Assembly: GCF_012926505.1 (NCBI RefSeq)
Contig: NZ_JABBNT010000003.1
Span: forward strand, 691,650 to 755,649
Direction of reading: 5' to 3'
DNA from: Pacificispira spongiicola
Lineage (GTDB): Bacteria; Pseudomonadota; Alphaproteobacteria; UBA8366; Aestuariispiraceae
DNA length: 64,000 bases
Made by a program: the position numbers and the translations under genes. The notes under the pieces are model-generated. The model worked only from the letters and a program-made list of their open reading frames with translations, was not told the origin of the DNA and did not search any database. Shown here piece after piece: positions 8,733-18,115 of this stretch. Position 1 is the first letter of the stretch, and each line of letters begins with the position of its first letter.

Positions 8733-9644
8733 TTAAACCTTGTCCAGGCACCAAAGAAGGATGCCCTTCTGTGCGTGCAGACGGTTTTCCGCCTCGTCCC
8801 AGACGACGCTTTGCGGGCCGTCGATCACACCGGCGGTCACTTCCTCCCCGCGATGCGCGGGCAGGCAATGCATGAAGATCGCATCCGGCTTCGCCTTCGC
8901 CATCAGCTCTTCATTGACCTGGAAGGGTTGCAGCAGATTGTGGCGCACCGGTGCGTCGCGGTCTCCCATGGACACCCAGACATCGGTGACGACGCAATCC
9001 GCATCCTTCACGGCATGGTCCGCATTGTGGACGATTTCCAGCTTGCAACCTTCCTTGACCGCCCAATCGACCACGTCGCGCGGCGGCTGCAATTCTTCCG
9101 GGCAAGCGATGCGAAGGGTGAAATCGAACCGCGCGGCGGCGTGAATCCAACTGGTGGCCATGTTGTTGCCGTCCCCGGCCCAGGCCACGACCTTGCCCTT
9201 GATGGACCCGCGATGTTGTTCATAGGTCATCACGTCGGCCATCAACTGGCAGGGATGGGTGCGGTCGGTCAGGCCGTTGATGACGGGCACCGTCGCATGT
9301 TCCGCCAGTTCCAGCAGTTTCGATTCTTCGGTCGTGCGGATCATGATCGCGTCGACGTAACGCGACAGGACGCGCGCCGTGTCGGCAATCGTCTCGCCAC
9401 GGCCCAATTGAGTTTCCGCCGGGGTCATGACGACCACCTCGCCGCCCAATTGCTTCATGCCGACATCGAAGCTGATGCGCGTACGGGTCGAGGGCTTTTC
9501 GAAGATCAGGGCCAGAACCTTGCCGTCCAACGGCTTTGGCGCACCGGGTTTGCGGTCGCGCTCGCGGCCCGCATTGCCGCTGTCCAGCATGGTCCGCAGC
9601 GCGGCTTCGTCGAAATGGTCCAGGTCTAGGAAATGTTTAGGCAT
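8733..9644 (-). CDS. argF: ornithine carbamoyltransferase
   Basis: A 303-residue cytoplasmic enzyme that makes citrulline from ornithine and carbamoyl phosphate (arginine synthesis). The carbamoyl-phosphate site is [13 protein letters not shown] (residues ~47-59), the ornithine/carbamoyl site includes HPCQLMADV, and the catalytic cysteine lies in [12 protein letters not shown] (residues ~263-274). The start codon overlaps the end of argD by 8 bases, indicating translational coupling. Confidence 0.97.
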   Translation of the reverse strand: MPKHFLDLDHFDEAALRTMLDSGNAGRERDRKPGAPKPLDGKVLALIFEKPSTRTRISFDVGMKQLGGEVVVMTPAETQLGRGETIADTARVLSRYVDAIMIRTTEESKLLELAEHATVPVINGLTDRTHPCQLMADVMTYEQHRGSIKGKVVAWAGDGNNMATSWIHAAARFDFTLRIACPEELQPPRDVVDWAVKEGCKLEIVHNADHAVKDADCVVTDVWVSMGDRDAPVRHNLLQPFQVNEELMAKAKPDAIFMHCLPAHRGEEVTAGVIDGPQSVVWDEAENRLHAQKGILLWCLDKV

Positions 9645-10836
9645 CTTTTTTACTCCACTGACCGGCGACCGTGTCGATAATGGCGGCTGCTTCGTCCACG
9701 TGTTTCTCTTCGACGATCAGCGGCGGCAGCAAACGGATCACGTTTTCTCCCGCCCCGACGGTCAGAAGACCCGCCTCGCGCAGGGCGTTCAGGAATTCGA
9801 GATTGCTGACATCCGGCTGGCAGGCCAGGCCCTGCATCAGGCCCGCGCCGCGCTGTCCGGCGAAGACGGTGGGGTGTTTGGCGACAAGGCCCGCCATCTT
9901 ATCCCACAGATAGTCGCCGACCTTTTCGACGCGTTCCATGAATCCGGGTTCACCGATCACGTCCAGCACGGCATTGCCGACGGCCATGGCCAGTGGGTTG
10001 CCGCCGAAGGTCGTGCCGTGGGTGCCGGGCGTCAGGCCACGCGCGGCCTCTTCCTTCGCCAGGATCGCGCCCATGGGGAAGCCGCCGCCGATGCCTTTCG
10101 CCGTGGCGATGGCGTCCGGTTCGATCCCGGCCCATTCGTGCGCCCACATCTTGCCGGTCCGGCCGTTGCCCGACTGAACCTCGTCCAGGATCAGCAGAAT
10201 GCCGAATTCGTCCGCAGCGGCGCGCAACTGACGCAGATAGTCCAGGTCCGCGGCACGGATGCCGCCTTCGCCCTGGATCGGTTCCAGCAGGATCGCGGCT
10301 GTTTCCGGCCCGATCGCATCGCGCAACGCGTTCATATTGCCGAAGGGCACGTTGTCGAACCCATCGACCTTCGGACCGAACCCGTCGAGATACTTCTTGT
10401 TATTCGCCGCCGCGATGGTCGCCAGCGACCGGCCGTGGAAGGCGCCCTCCACCGTGACCACGCGATAGCGCTCGGGATTCCCGCCGGCGGCATGGTAGCG
10501 CCGCGCCAGCTTGATCAGGCCTTCCAGGGCCTCGACGCCGGAATTGGTGAAGAAAACCCGATCGGCGAAGCTGTTTTCGGTCAACCGTTTCGCCAGCTTC
10601 TCGCCTTCCGGGATCGTGTACAGGTTGGCGACGTGCCACAGCTTTTCGGCCTGCGCCTTCAGCGCGGCGACCAGATGCGGATGGGCGTGGCCCAGACTGT
10701 TCACGGCGATCCCGGCATAGAAGTCGAGATATCGTCGCCCGTCCGTATCCCACAGATAGACGCCTTCGCCACGGTCGAACGCAATGGGGGACCGGGCATA
10801 GGTGTTCATGACTGCGGATTGTTGGACTTCAGACAT
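9637..10836 (-). CDS. argD: acetylornithine/succinyldiaminopimelate aminotransferase
   Basis: A PLP-dependent class III aminotransferase of about 399 residues, acting in arginine (and possibly lysine) synthesis. It has [19 protein letters not shown], the PLP aspartate in [20 protein letters not shown], and the Schiff-base lysine in [16 protein letters not shown]. The start is placed at the ATG at 10836 ([20 protein letters not shown]), because family members begin shortly before the NTYAR motif; the frame is open to 10866. First gene of argD-argF-hslO. Confidence 0.95.
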   Translation of the reverse strand: MSEVQQSAVMNTYARSPIAFDRGEGVYLWDTDGRRYLDFYAGIAVNSLGHAHPHLVAALKAQAEKLWHVANLYTIPEGEKLAKRLTENSFADRVFFTNSGVEALEGLIKLARRYHAAGGNPERYRVVTVEGAFHGRSLATIAAANNKKYLDGFGPKVDGFDNVPFGNMNALRDAIGPETAAILLEPIQGEGGIRAADLDYLRQLRAAADEFGILLILDEVQSGNGRTGKMWAHEWAGIEPDAIATAKGIGGGFPMGAILAKEEAARGLTPGTHGTTFGGNPLAMAVGNAVLDVIGEPGFMERVEKVGDYLWDKMAGLVAKHPTVFAGQRGAGLMQGLACQPDVSNLEFLNALREAGLLTVGAGENVIRLLPPLIVEEKHVDEAAAIIDTVAGQWSKKDA

Positions 10837-10917
10837 CTCCTGACTCTTTCTGCTGGGGTGTTCCAACGGGCCGACCCCGCCGGAAAGCGGCGAAAGTGCA
10901 GGGGAAACCGGCTTAAG

Positions 10918-11913
10918 TCAACGGGAGAGACCGAACAATGAGCCCTGCCCGTCGCGGATCACGTCGCTGAGGCGTTCGACGATGGATGCGCAGCAGTCGG
11001 CGGCGTCGAAAACGGGCCGCCAATCGTCCGCGTCCCGGGTGGCAATGGCGGCGGCGAGAGCGGCCCGCGTGGCAGCGGGGTCCTTGCGGTCGTCGCGCAG
11101 GGCTTCGGGCAGATTGACCGCCGCGCAGAGCGCCTGCCAGAATTTTTCCTCCAGCGCGCCGACGGCGATGGCGCGTCCATCCCGCGCGGCGTAGATGCCA
11201 TAGCGCGGCGATCCGCCGTTCAGCAGCCAGTCGCCGGGGCCGGGTGTCTTGCCGGTGGCCGAGTGGATCGCCTGCGCCCACCAGGCGAAGGGCCTTAGAT
11301 TGTCGGTCATGGCGATGTCCAGATGCGCGCCGTCACCGGTTCGGGTTCGCCGTAACAGGGCCAGCGCGATCCGCATGACGGCGGGATAGGTACCGCCCGC
11401 GATATCGGCGGTCAGCACGGGGGGCAGGATCGGCAGGCCGTCGGCCCCCGTTGTCAGACCCAGGATGCCGCTTTCGGCCATATAGGTCAGGTCGTGCCCG
11501 GCCTTGCGCGCCTTCGGCCCCGTCTGACCGTAGCCGGTGATCGAACAATAGACGATGGACGGATTGATTTTGGCGACAGCGGCGTAACCGAGCCCCAAAC
11601 GGTCCATCACACCGGGTCGGAACTGTTCGACCAGGACATCCGCGTCCTCGATCAACGGGGTCAAAAGCGCCAGCGTGTCCGGTGCTTTCAGGTCCAGTTC
11701 CCGGACCGTCTTGCCGCGATTGAGCAACCGATAACAGGCCCCGCTTCCATCCGGCAGAAAGGGCGGAAACCGGCGCATATCCTCGCCGCCAGGCGGTTCG
11801 ATCTTGGTGACTTCCGCCCCGGCCTCCGCCATCAGCAACGTCGCCAGAGGCCCCGGCAGCAGCGTGGAAAAATCGAGAACCCGGATACCCGAAAGGCTGT
11901 CCTGCACGCTCAC
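10918..11913 (-). CDS. CaiB/BaiF CoA-transferase family protein, probably 2-methylacyl-CoA racemase
   Basis: A 331-residue family III CoA-transferase-fold protein. Three residues match the catalytic set of alpha-methylacyl-CoA racemase in identity and exact spacing: His140 (GHDLTYMAESG), Asp170 (TADIAGG) and Glu255 (ALEEKF). The reference enzyme uses His126, Asp156 and Glu241, also 30 and 85 residues apart. This favours racemisation of 2-methyl-branched acyl-CoAs over CoA transfer. The start is GTG (11913-11911), overlapping the TGA of the EamA gene in the tetranucleotide GTGA. Last gene of a coupled minus-strand operon. Confidence 0.85.
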   Translation of the reverse strand: MSVQDSLSGIRVLDFSTLLPGPLATLLMAEAGAEVTKIEPPGGEDMRRFPPFLPDGSGACYRLLNRGKTVRELDLKAPDTLALLTPLIEDADVLVEQFRPGVMDRLGLGYAAVAKINPSIVYCSITGYGQTGPKARKAGHDLTYMAESGILGLTTGADGLPILPPVLTADIAGGTYPAVMRIALALLRRTRTGDGAHLDIAMTDNLRPFAWWAQAIHSATGKTPGPGDWLLNGGSPRYGIYAARDGRAIAVGALEEKFWQALCAAVNLPEALRDDRKDPAATRAALAAAIATRDADDWRPVFDAADCCASIVERLSDVIRDGQGSLFGLSR

Positions 11914-12839
11914 ACTCCTTCAACGGCCCTTCTGCGTCGTCGGAAGGGCAAGACCTCCAGGAACCCGGCCCCGGCGATCAGCAAGGTACCGGTAATTTCC
12001 CGGACACCGAAAGGTTCGTCTTCCAACAGGATCGCGGCGGAAGCGACGGCGACCACCAGATCGCCCAGCAGCAGGATGCCCGCCGTCGCCGGTGACAGGC
12101 GTTTCGTGCCCCAGACAGTGAGGAACAGGATGGGCATCATCAGAACCGCAATCCCGATGGCCAGGATGGCCAGCGCCTTGGCCGGATCGGACGGGGTGGG
12201 GAATCCGCCGATCACATCCGCCGGGAAGATCGCAAGCATCGCTCCGGCGACGACCACCGTGCCCAGGGCCATGCTGCAGGAAATTTCGAACGTCCCATGG
12301 CCGCGGCTGGTATAGATTTTCGCCGATCCGATGGACCAGACCATGCCGGACACCAACGCCATCCAGTCGCCGACGGATTGCGGCAGGGGGATGCCGTCCT
12401 CGATCCCCAGAACGACGACCAGACCGGCGAACCCCATGGTCAGGGCGGCGATCCGGCGCAGGGTCAACCGTTCCCCCAACCAGATCAGGCCGATTAGCGT
12501 GGACCAGGCCGGGGACAGGTAGAACAGCAAAACGGCGCGCACGACATCGGTCAGGTTCAAGGCGATGCCGTACAGACCCAGGGCCGCGCCGATGGACAGT
12601 CCGGCGATGGCGAGCTGCCCCGGCTGAAACAGGAATCGCCGCCAGCGGAGGGCAATGCCGGGCAGCAGAACCGCCAGGACACCGACGTTCAAGACCAGGG
12701 ACGGCCAGCCCTTTTCGATGCCGACCTCTTCCAGGCTGCGCATGGGAATCCAATACAGTCCCCACAGGACGGAGGCGACGACGATCGCCAGACTGGGCCA
12801 GAGCGGCGTTTCAAGTTTGTTTTCCGTGACGGAACTCAC
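11910..12839 (-). CDS. EamA/DMT-family permease
   Basis: A 309-residue inner-membrane protein with about ten hydrophobic segments in two repeats, typical of the drug/metabolite transporter superfamily (LWPSLAIVVASVLWGLYWIP at the N-terminus). The start is the GTG at 12839, which overlaps the stop of the uracil-DNA glycosylase gene as GTGA. The open frame upstream to 13376 is only a shadow of that gene. Substrate unknown; coupling to a sirtuin, a glycosylase and a racemase gives no clear hint. Confidence 0.88.
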   Translation of the reverse strand: MSSVTENKLETPLWPSLAIVVASVLWGLYWIPMRSLEEVGIEKGWPSLVLNVGVLAVLLPGIALRWRRFLFQPGQLAIAGLSIGAALGLYGIALNLTDVVRAVLLFYLSPAWSTLIGLIWLGERLTLRRIAALTMGFAGLVVVLGIEDGIPLPQSVGDWMALVSGMVWSIGSAKIYTSRGHGTFEISCSMALGTVVVAGAMLAIFPADVIGGFPTPSDPAKALAILAIGIAVLMMPILFLTVWGTKRLSPATAGILLLGDLVVAVASAAILLEDEPFGVREITGTLLIAGAGFLEVLPFRRRRRAVEGV

Positions 12840-13432
12840 GCCACATACTCCCCGACACGCGATCGCAACACGGGTAAAACCTCTTCGTCGAACCAGGGGT
12901 TCTTGCGCTGCCACGCCGTCGTGCGCCAGGACGGGTGGGGCAGGGGCAAGAAACCCGCGGACAGATGGGTCCGGAAGTTCCGGACGGATTCCGTCATTGT
13001 GGCCGATGCGGCGGATCCCAAGTATCGCTTTTGCGCATAAGAACCGACCAAAAGCGTTAAATCGATGTCCGGTAGATGCAATAGCAGCCTGTCGTGCCAA
13101 GTTCGGGCGCATTCGGGGCGCGGCGGTTTGTCCCCGCCCTTCGGATCGCGGCCCGGATAACAGAACCCCATGGGCATGATCGCGATTTTGGTTTCGTCGT
13201 AGAAAATGTCCTTGGACAGGGACAGCCAATCGCGCAAGCGGTCGCCGGATGCATCGTTCCAGGGGATGCCGGTTTCGTGGACCTTCGTGCCTGGCGCTTG
13301 GCCGACGATCAGGATGCGCGCCCCGCCCTGCATCCGCACGACGGGGCGCGGACCCAGAGGCAGATGATCGGCGCAAAGCGTACAGCCGCGCACCTCCATC
13401 AGCAGATTGTCCAACGTCTCCGGCTTGGTCAT
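12836..13432 (-). CDS. uracil-DNA glycosylase family protein
   Basis: A 198-residue protein of the UDG superfamily expected to excise uracil or related bases from DNA. Motif A is GQAPGTKVHETGIPW and motif B is PHPSWR. Cysteines at CTLC (N-terminus), GFCYPG and PECARTW are placed much like the iron-sulphur ligands of family 4 enzymes, so a 4Fe-4S cluster is plausible but unproven. The start is the ATG at 13432 in the overlap ATGA with the sirtuin stop; the open frame further upstream lies within the sirtuin gene. Confidence 0.88.
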   Translation of the reverse strand: MTKPETLDNLLMEVRGCTLCADHLPLGPRPVVRMQGGARILIVGQAPGTKVHETGIPWNDASGDRLRDWLSLSKDIFYDETKIAIMPMGFCYPGRDPKGGDKPPRPECARTWHDRLLLHLPDIDLTLLVGSYAQKRYLGSAASATMTESVRNFRTHLSAGFLPLPHPSWRTTAWQRKNPWFDEEVLPVLRSRVGEYVA

Positions 13433-14157
13433 GCCGTATAGGTCAGAATCTGGTCGACCACGGCGGGAACGGTTTCCGTCGCGGGGCCGTAGACGCCTTC
13501 CTGAAACAGGGTCGCCCCTTCCGACGGTTCCAGGTTGATTTCGACCGTCTGGGCGCGGCCCGTTTCGTTCGCCGCCGCTACAAATCCGGCGGCGGGATAG
13601 ACATTGCCGGATGTCCCGATGGACAGGAACAGGCCGCACTTGGCCAGGGCGGCGTAAATTTCCTCCATCATGAAGGGCATTTCACCGAACCAGACGATAT
13701 GCGGGCGCATGGTGCCGCGCGTCCCGCAATTGGCACAGGCGGATTTCACCGACATGTCATTGCCCCAGGCGGAAACCGTCTGGCATCGCGTGCAGCGGGC
13801 CTTCAGCAGCTCCCCGTGCATATGGATCAGATTGCGGCTGCCCGCGCGTTCGTGCAGGTCGTCGATATTCTGGGTGACGATCAGAACCTCGCCCGGCCAG
13901 TCCTTTTCCAATCGCGCCAGCGCCGCGTGGGCGGCATTCGGCTGGACCGCCGGGTCCAGCAGCCCGCGCCGCCGCTCGTTATAGAAGTCGTGCACGCGCG
14001 CCGGATCGGCGGCGAAGGCTTCCGGCGTCGCCACATCCTCTATGCGCACCGTCGCCCAGATGCCGTCCGCGTCCCGAAAGGTCGCCAGTCCGGATTCCCG
14101 CGAAATGCCCGCGCCGGTCAGCACGACGATCGGAAAGGCGGCGTCAGCGGTGGCCAT
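13429..14157 (-). CDS. cobB: NAD-dependent protein deacylase (sirtuin, CobB-like)
   Basis: A 242-residue sirtuin that removes acyl groups from lysine using NAD+. Visible elements are the NAD-binding GAGISRESGLATFRD, QNIDDLHERAGS, the catalytic His114 (IHMHGEL) and four zinc cysteines (122, 125, 141, 144). Tyr59 and Arg62 (DFYNERR) form the YxxR pair that class III sirtuins use for acidic acyl groups, so desuccinylase/demalonylase activity is likely alongside deacetylation. First gene of a chain of four overlapping genes. Confidence 0.95.
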   Translation of the reverse strand: MATADAAFPIVVLTGAGISRESGLATFRDADGIWATVRIEDVATPEAFAADPARVHDFYNERRRGLLDPAVQPNAAHAALARLEKDWPGEVLIVTQNIDDLHERAGSRNLIHMHGELLKARCTRCQTVSAWGNDMSVKSACANCGTRGTMRPHIVWFGEMPFMMEEIYAALAKCGLFLSIGTSGNVYPAAGFVAAANETGRAQTVEINLEPSEGATLFQEGVYGPATETVPAVVDQILTYTA

Positions 14158-14236
14158 CGGTCAATTCCATCCCGTAAATCTTTGCGAAATTATTCGGTCA
14201 TGCTAACCAAAGTCGAACCCGCTTTCGAGAGGCGAA

Positions 14237-14725
14237 ATGAGCACGGCATCCGCACCCTATCGTATCCTGATGGTCTGTACCGGGAACATTTGCCGTTCCA
14301 CCACGGCGGAAGGCGTCCTGCGCCATATGCTGACGGAAGCGGGGCTTGCGGATCGCGTCACGGTCGACAGCGCGGGCACCAAGGATTGGCATGAAGGGGA
14401 ATCGCCGACCCAACAAGCGGTCGTGAGCGCGGCGGCGCGCGGTTATGACTTCACGGGCATTTTCTCGCGCCCGCTGCGCCCCGCCGATTACACCGATTTC
14501 GATTTGATCCTGGGCATGGACGACAGCCATATCGCCCATCTGACCCGGTCGAAACCGGCATCGGCCAGCCCGGATATCCGGTTGTTCCTGGATGCCGCGC
14601 CGGATGTCGGGCGGCACGACGTGCCCGACCCTTACTACGGCGGCGTGGCCGACTACGAATATTCCCTGGACCTGATAGAGGCCGGGTGCAAGGCCTGGAT
14701 CCAGGCGCTGCGGGAGCGTCTGTGA
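14237..14725 (+). CDS. low-molecular-weight protein-tyrosine-phosphatase family
   Basis: A 162-residue phosphatase with the CX5R loop VCTGNICRST (Cys14, Arg20) and the general-acid motif DPYY (Asp131). Preceded by a GAGAGG ribosome site. The start of the fructosamine kinase gene overlaps its stop (GTGA). That pairing is known in bacteria and suggests this enzyme may dephosphorylate sugar phosphates or phospho-adducts linked to protein deglycation as well as, or instead of, phosphotyrosine; the latter point is inference. Confidence 0.93.
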   Translation: MSTASAPYRILMVCTGNICRSTTAEGVLRHMLTEAGLADRVTVDSAGTKDWHEGESPTQQAVVSAAARGYDFTGIFSRPLRPADYTDFDLILGMDDSHIAHLTRSKPASASPDIRLFLDAAPDVGRHDVPDPYYGGVADYEYSLDLIEAGCKAWIQALRERL

Positions 14726-15606
14726 CGGCGCCGCTGCGCCGCCGCATCGAAACCGCGCTGAACAGCGCGATCCGCCAAAGACGCCCGCTATCCGGGGGCA
14801 ATATCTGCGACACCTCCCTGTGCGAGATGGCGGATGGGCGTCGCGTCGTGGTCAAGGTCCTGGAACCGCGGCCGCAGCCGACGGATCTGAAACCCGTTTC
14901 CCTGCGCGAGGAAGCGGCCATGCTCAACCGTCTGCGCCGCACGGAAACCCTTCCGGTGCCGGCGGTGCTGTATTCCGAACGGGATTTCCTGATCCTGGAT
15001 CATATCGACAATGATGGGGTCGGCGGCGGATCCGGCATGATGGATCTCGCCGACGGTCTGGCCGCATTGCACAGTCAGCAGTCGGTGCGGTTCGGTTATG
15101 ATCAGCCGACGCCGATCGGCCCGTTGCAGCGGCCCAATCCCTGGACGGATAGTTGGCCCGACTTTTTCCGCGACCATCGCCTGCTTTTCCTGGGGCGATT
15201 GGCGGAAGAGGTGGGCCGCCTGCCGCCCGGTTGTTTCGCGCGGCTGGAACGGCTGTGCGATCAAATCCATGCCTGGATTCCCGGTGAGGGGCCCAGCGCC
15301 CTGATCCATGGCGATCTGTGGATGGGCAATGTGTTGTTCGACAAGGGACGGCTGGCGGCGGTGATCGACCCGGCGGTTTACTACGCCGACCCGGAAATCG
15401 AACTGGCCTTCCTGACCCTATTCGGCGGGGTCGGCGATGCGTTCTTCGCACGCTATGCAGACCATAGGGCGATCGATCCCCTGTTCTTCGAAGAACGGCA
15501 ATTGCTGTATCAAGTCGAACCTTTGCTGGCGCATGCCTGGTTTTTCGGCGGGTCCTATGGCCGCCGCGTGGACGAGATTGTGACGCGGTATGTCGGGCCG
15601 GGTTAA
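14722..15606 (+). CDS. fructosamine/ketosamine-3-kinase family protein
   Basis: A 294-residue kinase-like protein expected to phosphorylate sugar adducts (fructosamine, ribulosamine) on proteins so that they decompose, a repair of glycation. It has the catalytic HGDLWMGNVLF motif and the metal-binding VIDPAVYYADPEIELAF. The start is GTG at 14722, overlapping the phosphatase stop; the upstream ATG at 14686 would extend into that gene. It overlaps the next gene by 17 bases. Confidence 0.92.
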   Translation: MTAPLRRRIETALNSAIRQRRPLSGGNICDTSLCEMADGRRVVVKVLEPRPQPTDLKPVSLREEAAMLNRLRRTETLPVPAVLYSERDFLILDHIDNDGVGGGSGMMDLADGLAALHSQQSVRFGYDQPTPIGPLQRPNPWTDSWPDFFRDHRLLFLGRLAEEVGRLPPGCFARLERLCDQIHAWIPGEGPSALIHGDLWMGNVLFDKGRLAAVIDPAVYYADPEIELAFLTLFGGVGDAFFARYADHRAIDPLFFEERQLLYQVEPLLAHAWFFGGSYGRRVDEIVTRYVGPG

Positions 15607-16435
15607 GCGCGTCCTGCGGTTCGGGGCTTTGCTGCCGCTGCTGCTTCTGGCGGCATCGGTTTATCGTCCCGTGCCGGAATTGGGCATGGGGAGCGGATTC
15701 GTCGGCGATCCGCCGGGGCGGTCGGCCCGCGAGCCGTTTCGATCCGCCGCGCCGCGCGTCTTCATCGTCTATCTGAACGGCTCCGTCGCGGAAGGCAAAC
15801 CGGACCCGTGCAGCCGTCTGGCCCTGCCGCCGGTGGCGGCCGATCTGGACGGGCGGATGGTCGACGGATATCGCCTGACCGTTTTCCAATACTGCACACC
15901 GACGAAGACCGGCGGCTTCAATCAGGAGGACGGCGACGGCGTGGCGAAGGTCCGGCGCCGGGCGGCGGATACGGAATCCCTGTTGCTGCGGATGATGGCG
16001 GACGGGGTATCGTCGGATCACATCGTTCTGATGGGGCAATCGGCGGGCGCCTGGGCGGGATTGCTCATCCAAGCGCAGGGGCGGGTTCCGGTCGCCGGAT
16101 TGATCGGCTTTGCCCCGGCTTTTGCGGGCCGTCGGGCCTATCGCGGCGCTGCGTGGCAGGCGGAACGCGACCGGCAGATCGCGGAGATCACGGCGTCGGA
16201 TAGGTTGGACGGCTTGATCTTCGGCTTTTCCGGCGATCCGTTCGAACCGCCGGACGCGATGACATGGCTGGCCGCCCGCCCGGGCATCGCCTATCGACAC
16301 TCGCCCTGTATCGTCGCCAGACCCCATGCCGCCGCTTTCAGCCCGTGCTTTCAGGCAACCGAAGCCGGACGGATTTTCGCCTATATCGCGATGCGTCTGC
16401 GGGCCGGGGCCGTCAATCGTTCAGAAAGGCAGTGA
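15590..16435 (+). CDS. exported alpha/beta-hydrolase-like protein, function unknown
   Basis: A 281-residue protein with an N-terminal hydrophobic segment after basic residues (RVKRVLRFGALLPLLLLAAS), suggesting export or membrane anchoring. A nucleophile elbow MGQSAGAW and a late histidine (ARPHAAAFSP) fit a serine hydrolase of the alpha/beta fold. Four cysteines (PDPCSR, FQYCTP, SPCIV, SPCFQ) could form periplasmic disulphides. It is the third gene of the phosphatase-kinase operon and its 3' end overlaps the convergent gene by 23 bases. Substrate not recognisable. Confidence 0.7.
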   Translation: MSGRVKRVLRFGALLPLLLLAASVYRPVPELGMGSGFVGDPPGRSAREPFRSAAPRVFIVYLNGSVAEGKPDPCSRLALPPVAADLDGRMVDGYRLTVFQYCTPTKTGGFNQEDGDGVAKVRRRAADTESLLLRMMADGVSSDHIVLMGQSAGAWAGLLIQAQGRVPVAGLIGFAPAFAGRRAYRGAAWQAERDRQIAEITASDRLDGLIFGFSGDPFEPPDAMTWLAARPGIAYRHSPCIVARPHAAAFSPCFQATEAGRIFAYIAMRLRAGAVNRSERQ

Positions 16436-17372
16436 TGGCCGGGATCAGTCCGGCATGTAGCGGCAGTGACGGGTCGGTGTAACTGACGAACGGCTGACCG
16501 GGGACATCGTCTTTCAGCATATGTGTCGCGCCGGTCAGATCGGCACGCACGGCCTGGGGCATCGCGGTGGCCAACAAGTCGGCGTCCTTCGGCTTGATCT
16601 GCATATCCGCATCGCCCTGGACGATCAGCGCCGGACCTGCCCAGTCGCGCGCCAACGCTGTCGGATCATAGGAGAACAGGTCGATCATGTAGCGTTGCAG
16701 CCCGGCGGTGAACATCGGTCGCAGGAACGGTGGCAATGCGGCGGGGTCGTGGATATGGCCCGCCTCCAGCGCGGAGACGGCGGCTTCGATTTGCGGCATA
16801 AAGGGGGCGTTGCCCGGCATGGCACGCATCTGGTCGACCAATAACCGGCCGATGGGACGCCCCGCCGCCGCCAGCAGGATCAGACCGCAGAGGTTTTCCG
16901 GCGGCTCCTGCGCGGCCAGCAGCGCGACCAAACCGCCTTCCGAGTGACCGGCGATCCAGACGCAGGGGGCCAGATCCGCTGCCCGCCGCACCCAATCGCG
17001 GGTGTCCTGCGCATAGGCGGCGACGGTCACGTCGTTCGGGTCGGCGATGGCGGATCGGCTGCCGAAAAAGCCGCGCTTGTCGATCCGGATAGACGCGATT
17101 CCCGCCCCGGCGAGACCTTCCGCCAGCAGTTTATAGGTGTCCGAATGCAGGCCCATCTGCTTGCCGTTCCCGTCACTGTCGGTCGGCCCCGATCCCGGAA
17201 CGATGACGACCGCGTGCCGCGCGCCGTCGACGGCGATCATTTCCCCGGCAAGCGGCCCTGCGGGGCCGTCGATCCGCACCGTTTCCGCCGATGCCGTGGC
17301 GGCGACCATCAGGAAGAGCGCCGAAAGCAGGACATGATACCCCATCCGTAGATTGGAATAACCGCTAAACAT
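16413..17372 (-). CDS. periplasmic alpha/beta hydrolase
   Basis: A 319-residue serine hydrolase with the elbow AGHSEGG, an N-terminal oxyanion segment (VVIVPGSGPTDSDGNG) and a terminal histidine in GATHMLK. The signal peptide MGYHVLLSALFLMVAATASA starts at residue 10 (ATG at 17345), which may be the true start. The longer start at 17372 overlaps the stop of the upstream gene by 8 bases and would allow coupling. It resembles acyl-CoA-thioester-hydrolase/BAAT-like or YjfP-type hydrolases; substrate unknown. Confidence 0.85.
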   Translation of the reverse strand: MFSGYSNLRMGYHVLLSALFLMVAATASAETVRIDGPAGPLAGEMIAVDGARHAVVIVPGSGPTDSDGNGKQMGLHSDTYKLLAEGLAGAGIASIRIDKRGFFGSRSAIADPNDVTVAAYAQDTRDWVRRAADLAPCVWIAGHSEGGLVALLAAQEPPENLCGLILLAAAGRPIGRLLVDQMRAMPGNAPFMPQIEAAVSALEAGHIHDPAALPPFLRPMFTAGLQRYMIDLFSYDPTALARDWAGPALIVQGDADMQIKPKDADLLATAMPQAVRADLTGATHMLKDDVPGQPFVSYTDPSLPLHAGLIPAITAFLND

Positions 17373-18105
17373 CCACGACGGACCCGGCGCGCAGCCCGTA
17401 TTTCTGGGCGGCGCTGCCGCCGTTCACGGCGATTTCGGCAAGGCCGATGCTGTTTTCGTACCAGAAGCCGAAACGTTCCGGCACATCGGAAAAGGTACGC
17501 GCGCGCGGCGGGGCGCTGCCGTCGGACAGGGTCAGGCGCACCGGGTCGGGCAGGACCGCCGCGCGAATGCCGGTCATCGCATTGCCGTAGCCGTCGATAT
17601 AGATCACCTGCGCCAGATCGTCGGGCCAGGTCGCGCCGGGCCGGTTTTCCGGAAAGGCGGGCAAGGGAGTGCAGGCGGGCCGGTGACCGGCGGCCCAGCG
17701 CGCGGCGGCGGGGGCGAACAGGTCGCGCCCGTGGAAGGACGCGGACAGGCGTTCCGGCCGCCATTGCAGGGCGGTGCGTTCGACATGCATCGCCTGCCGC
17801 ATGGCGATTTCGAACAATCCGTTATCCGGGCCGACCAGCCGCTTGCCGTCGACGTCGACCATCAGGGCCTCCCGCGCGCTGCCGACGCCGGGATCGACGA
17901 CGCCGACGACGGTCGCGCCCTCTGGCAGGTCGCGCAGCAGCGCCGCCAACAGATAGGCCGACAGTTTCGGGTCGCGGCTGGGCGCGTCATGCATCAGGTC
18001 GACCAGATGCGCGTCGGGATTGGCGGCCAGCGCCGCGCCGTGCATCTGACCGACATAGGGGCCGTCCCATCGGAAATCGGTGAAGAAGAAAATCGGGCTT
18101 CGCAT
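17365..18105 (-). CDS. S-adenosyl-L-methionine hydroxide adenosyltransferase family (DUF62)
   Basis: A 246-residue protein of the fluorinase/chlorinase-like superfamily; bacterial housekeeping members hydrolyse SAM to adenosine and methionine. Family motifs are FFTDFRWDGPYVGQMHG, GVVDPGVGSAREAL and LVGPDNGLF. The C-terminal domain ends in YGLRAGSVVDV. Located between an FMN reductase (10-base gap) and a hydrolase (overlap), probably one transcript. Confidence 0.92.
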   Translation of the reverse strand: MRSPIFFFTDFRWDGPYVGQMHGAALAANPDAHLVDLMHDAPSRDPKLSAYLLAALLRDLPEGATVVGVVDPGVGSAREALMVDVDGKRLVGPDNGLFEIAMRQAMHVERTALQWRPERLSASFHGRDLFAPAAARWAAGHRPACTPLPAFPENRPGATWPDDLAQVIYIDGYGNAMTGIRAAVLPDPVRLTLSDGSAPPRARTFSDVPERFGFWYENSIGLAEIAVNGGSAAQKYGLRAGSVVDV

Positions 18106-18115
18106 CGGGGCGCCT

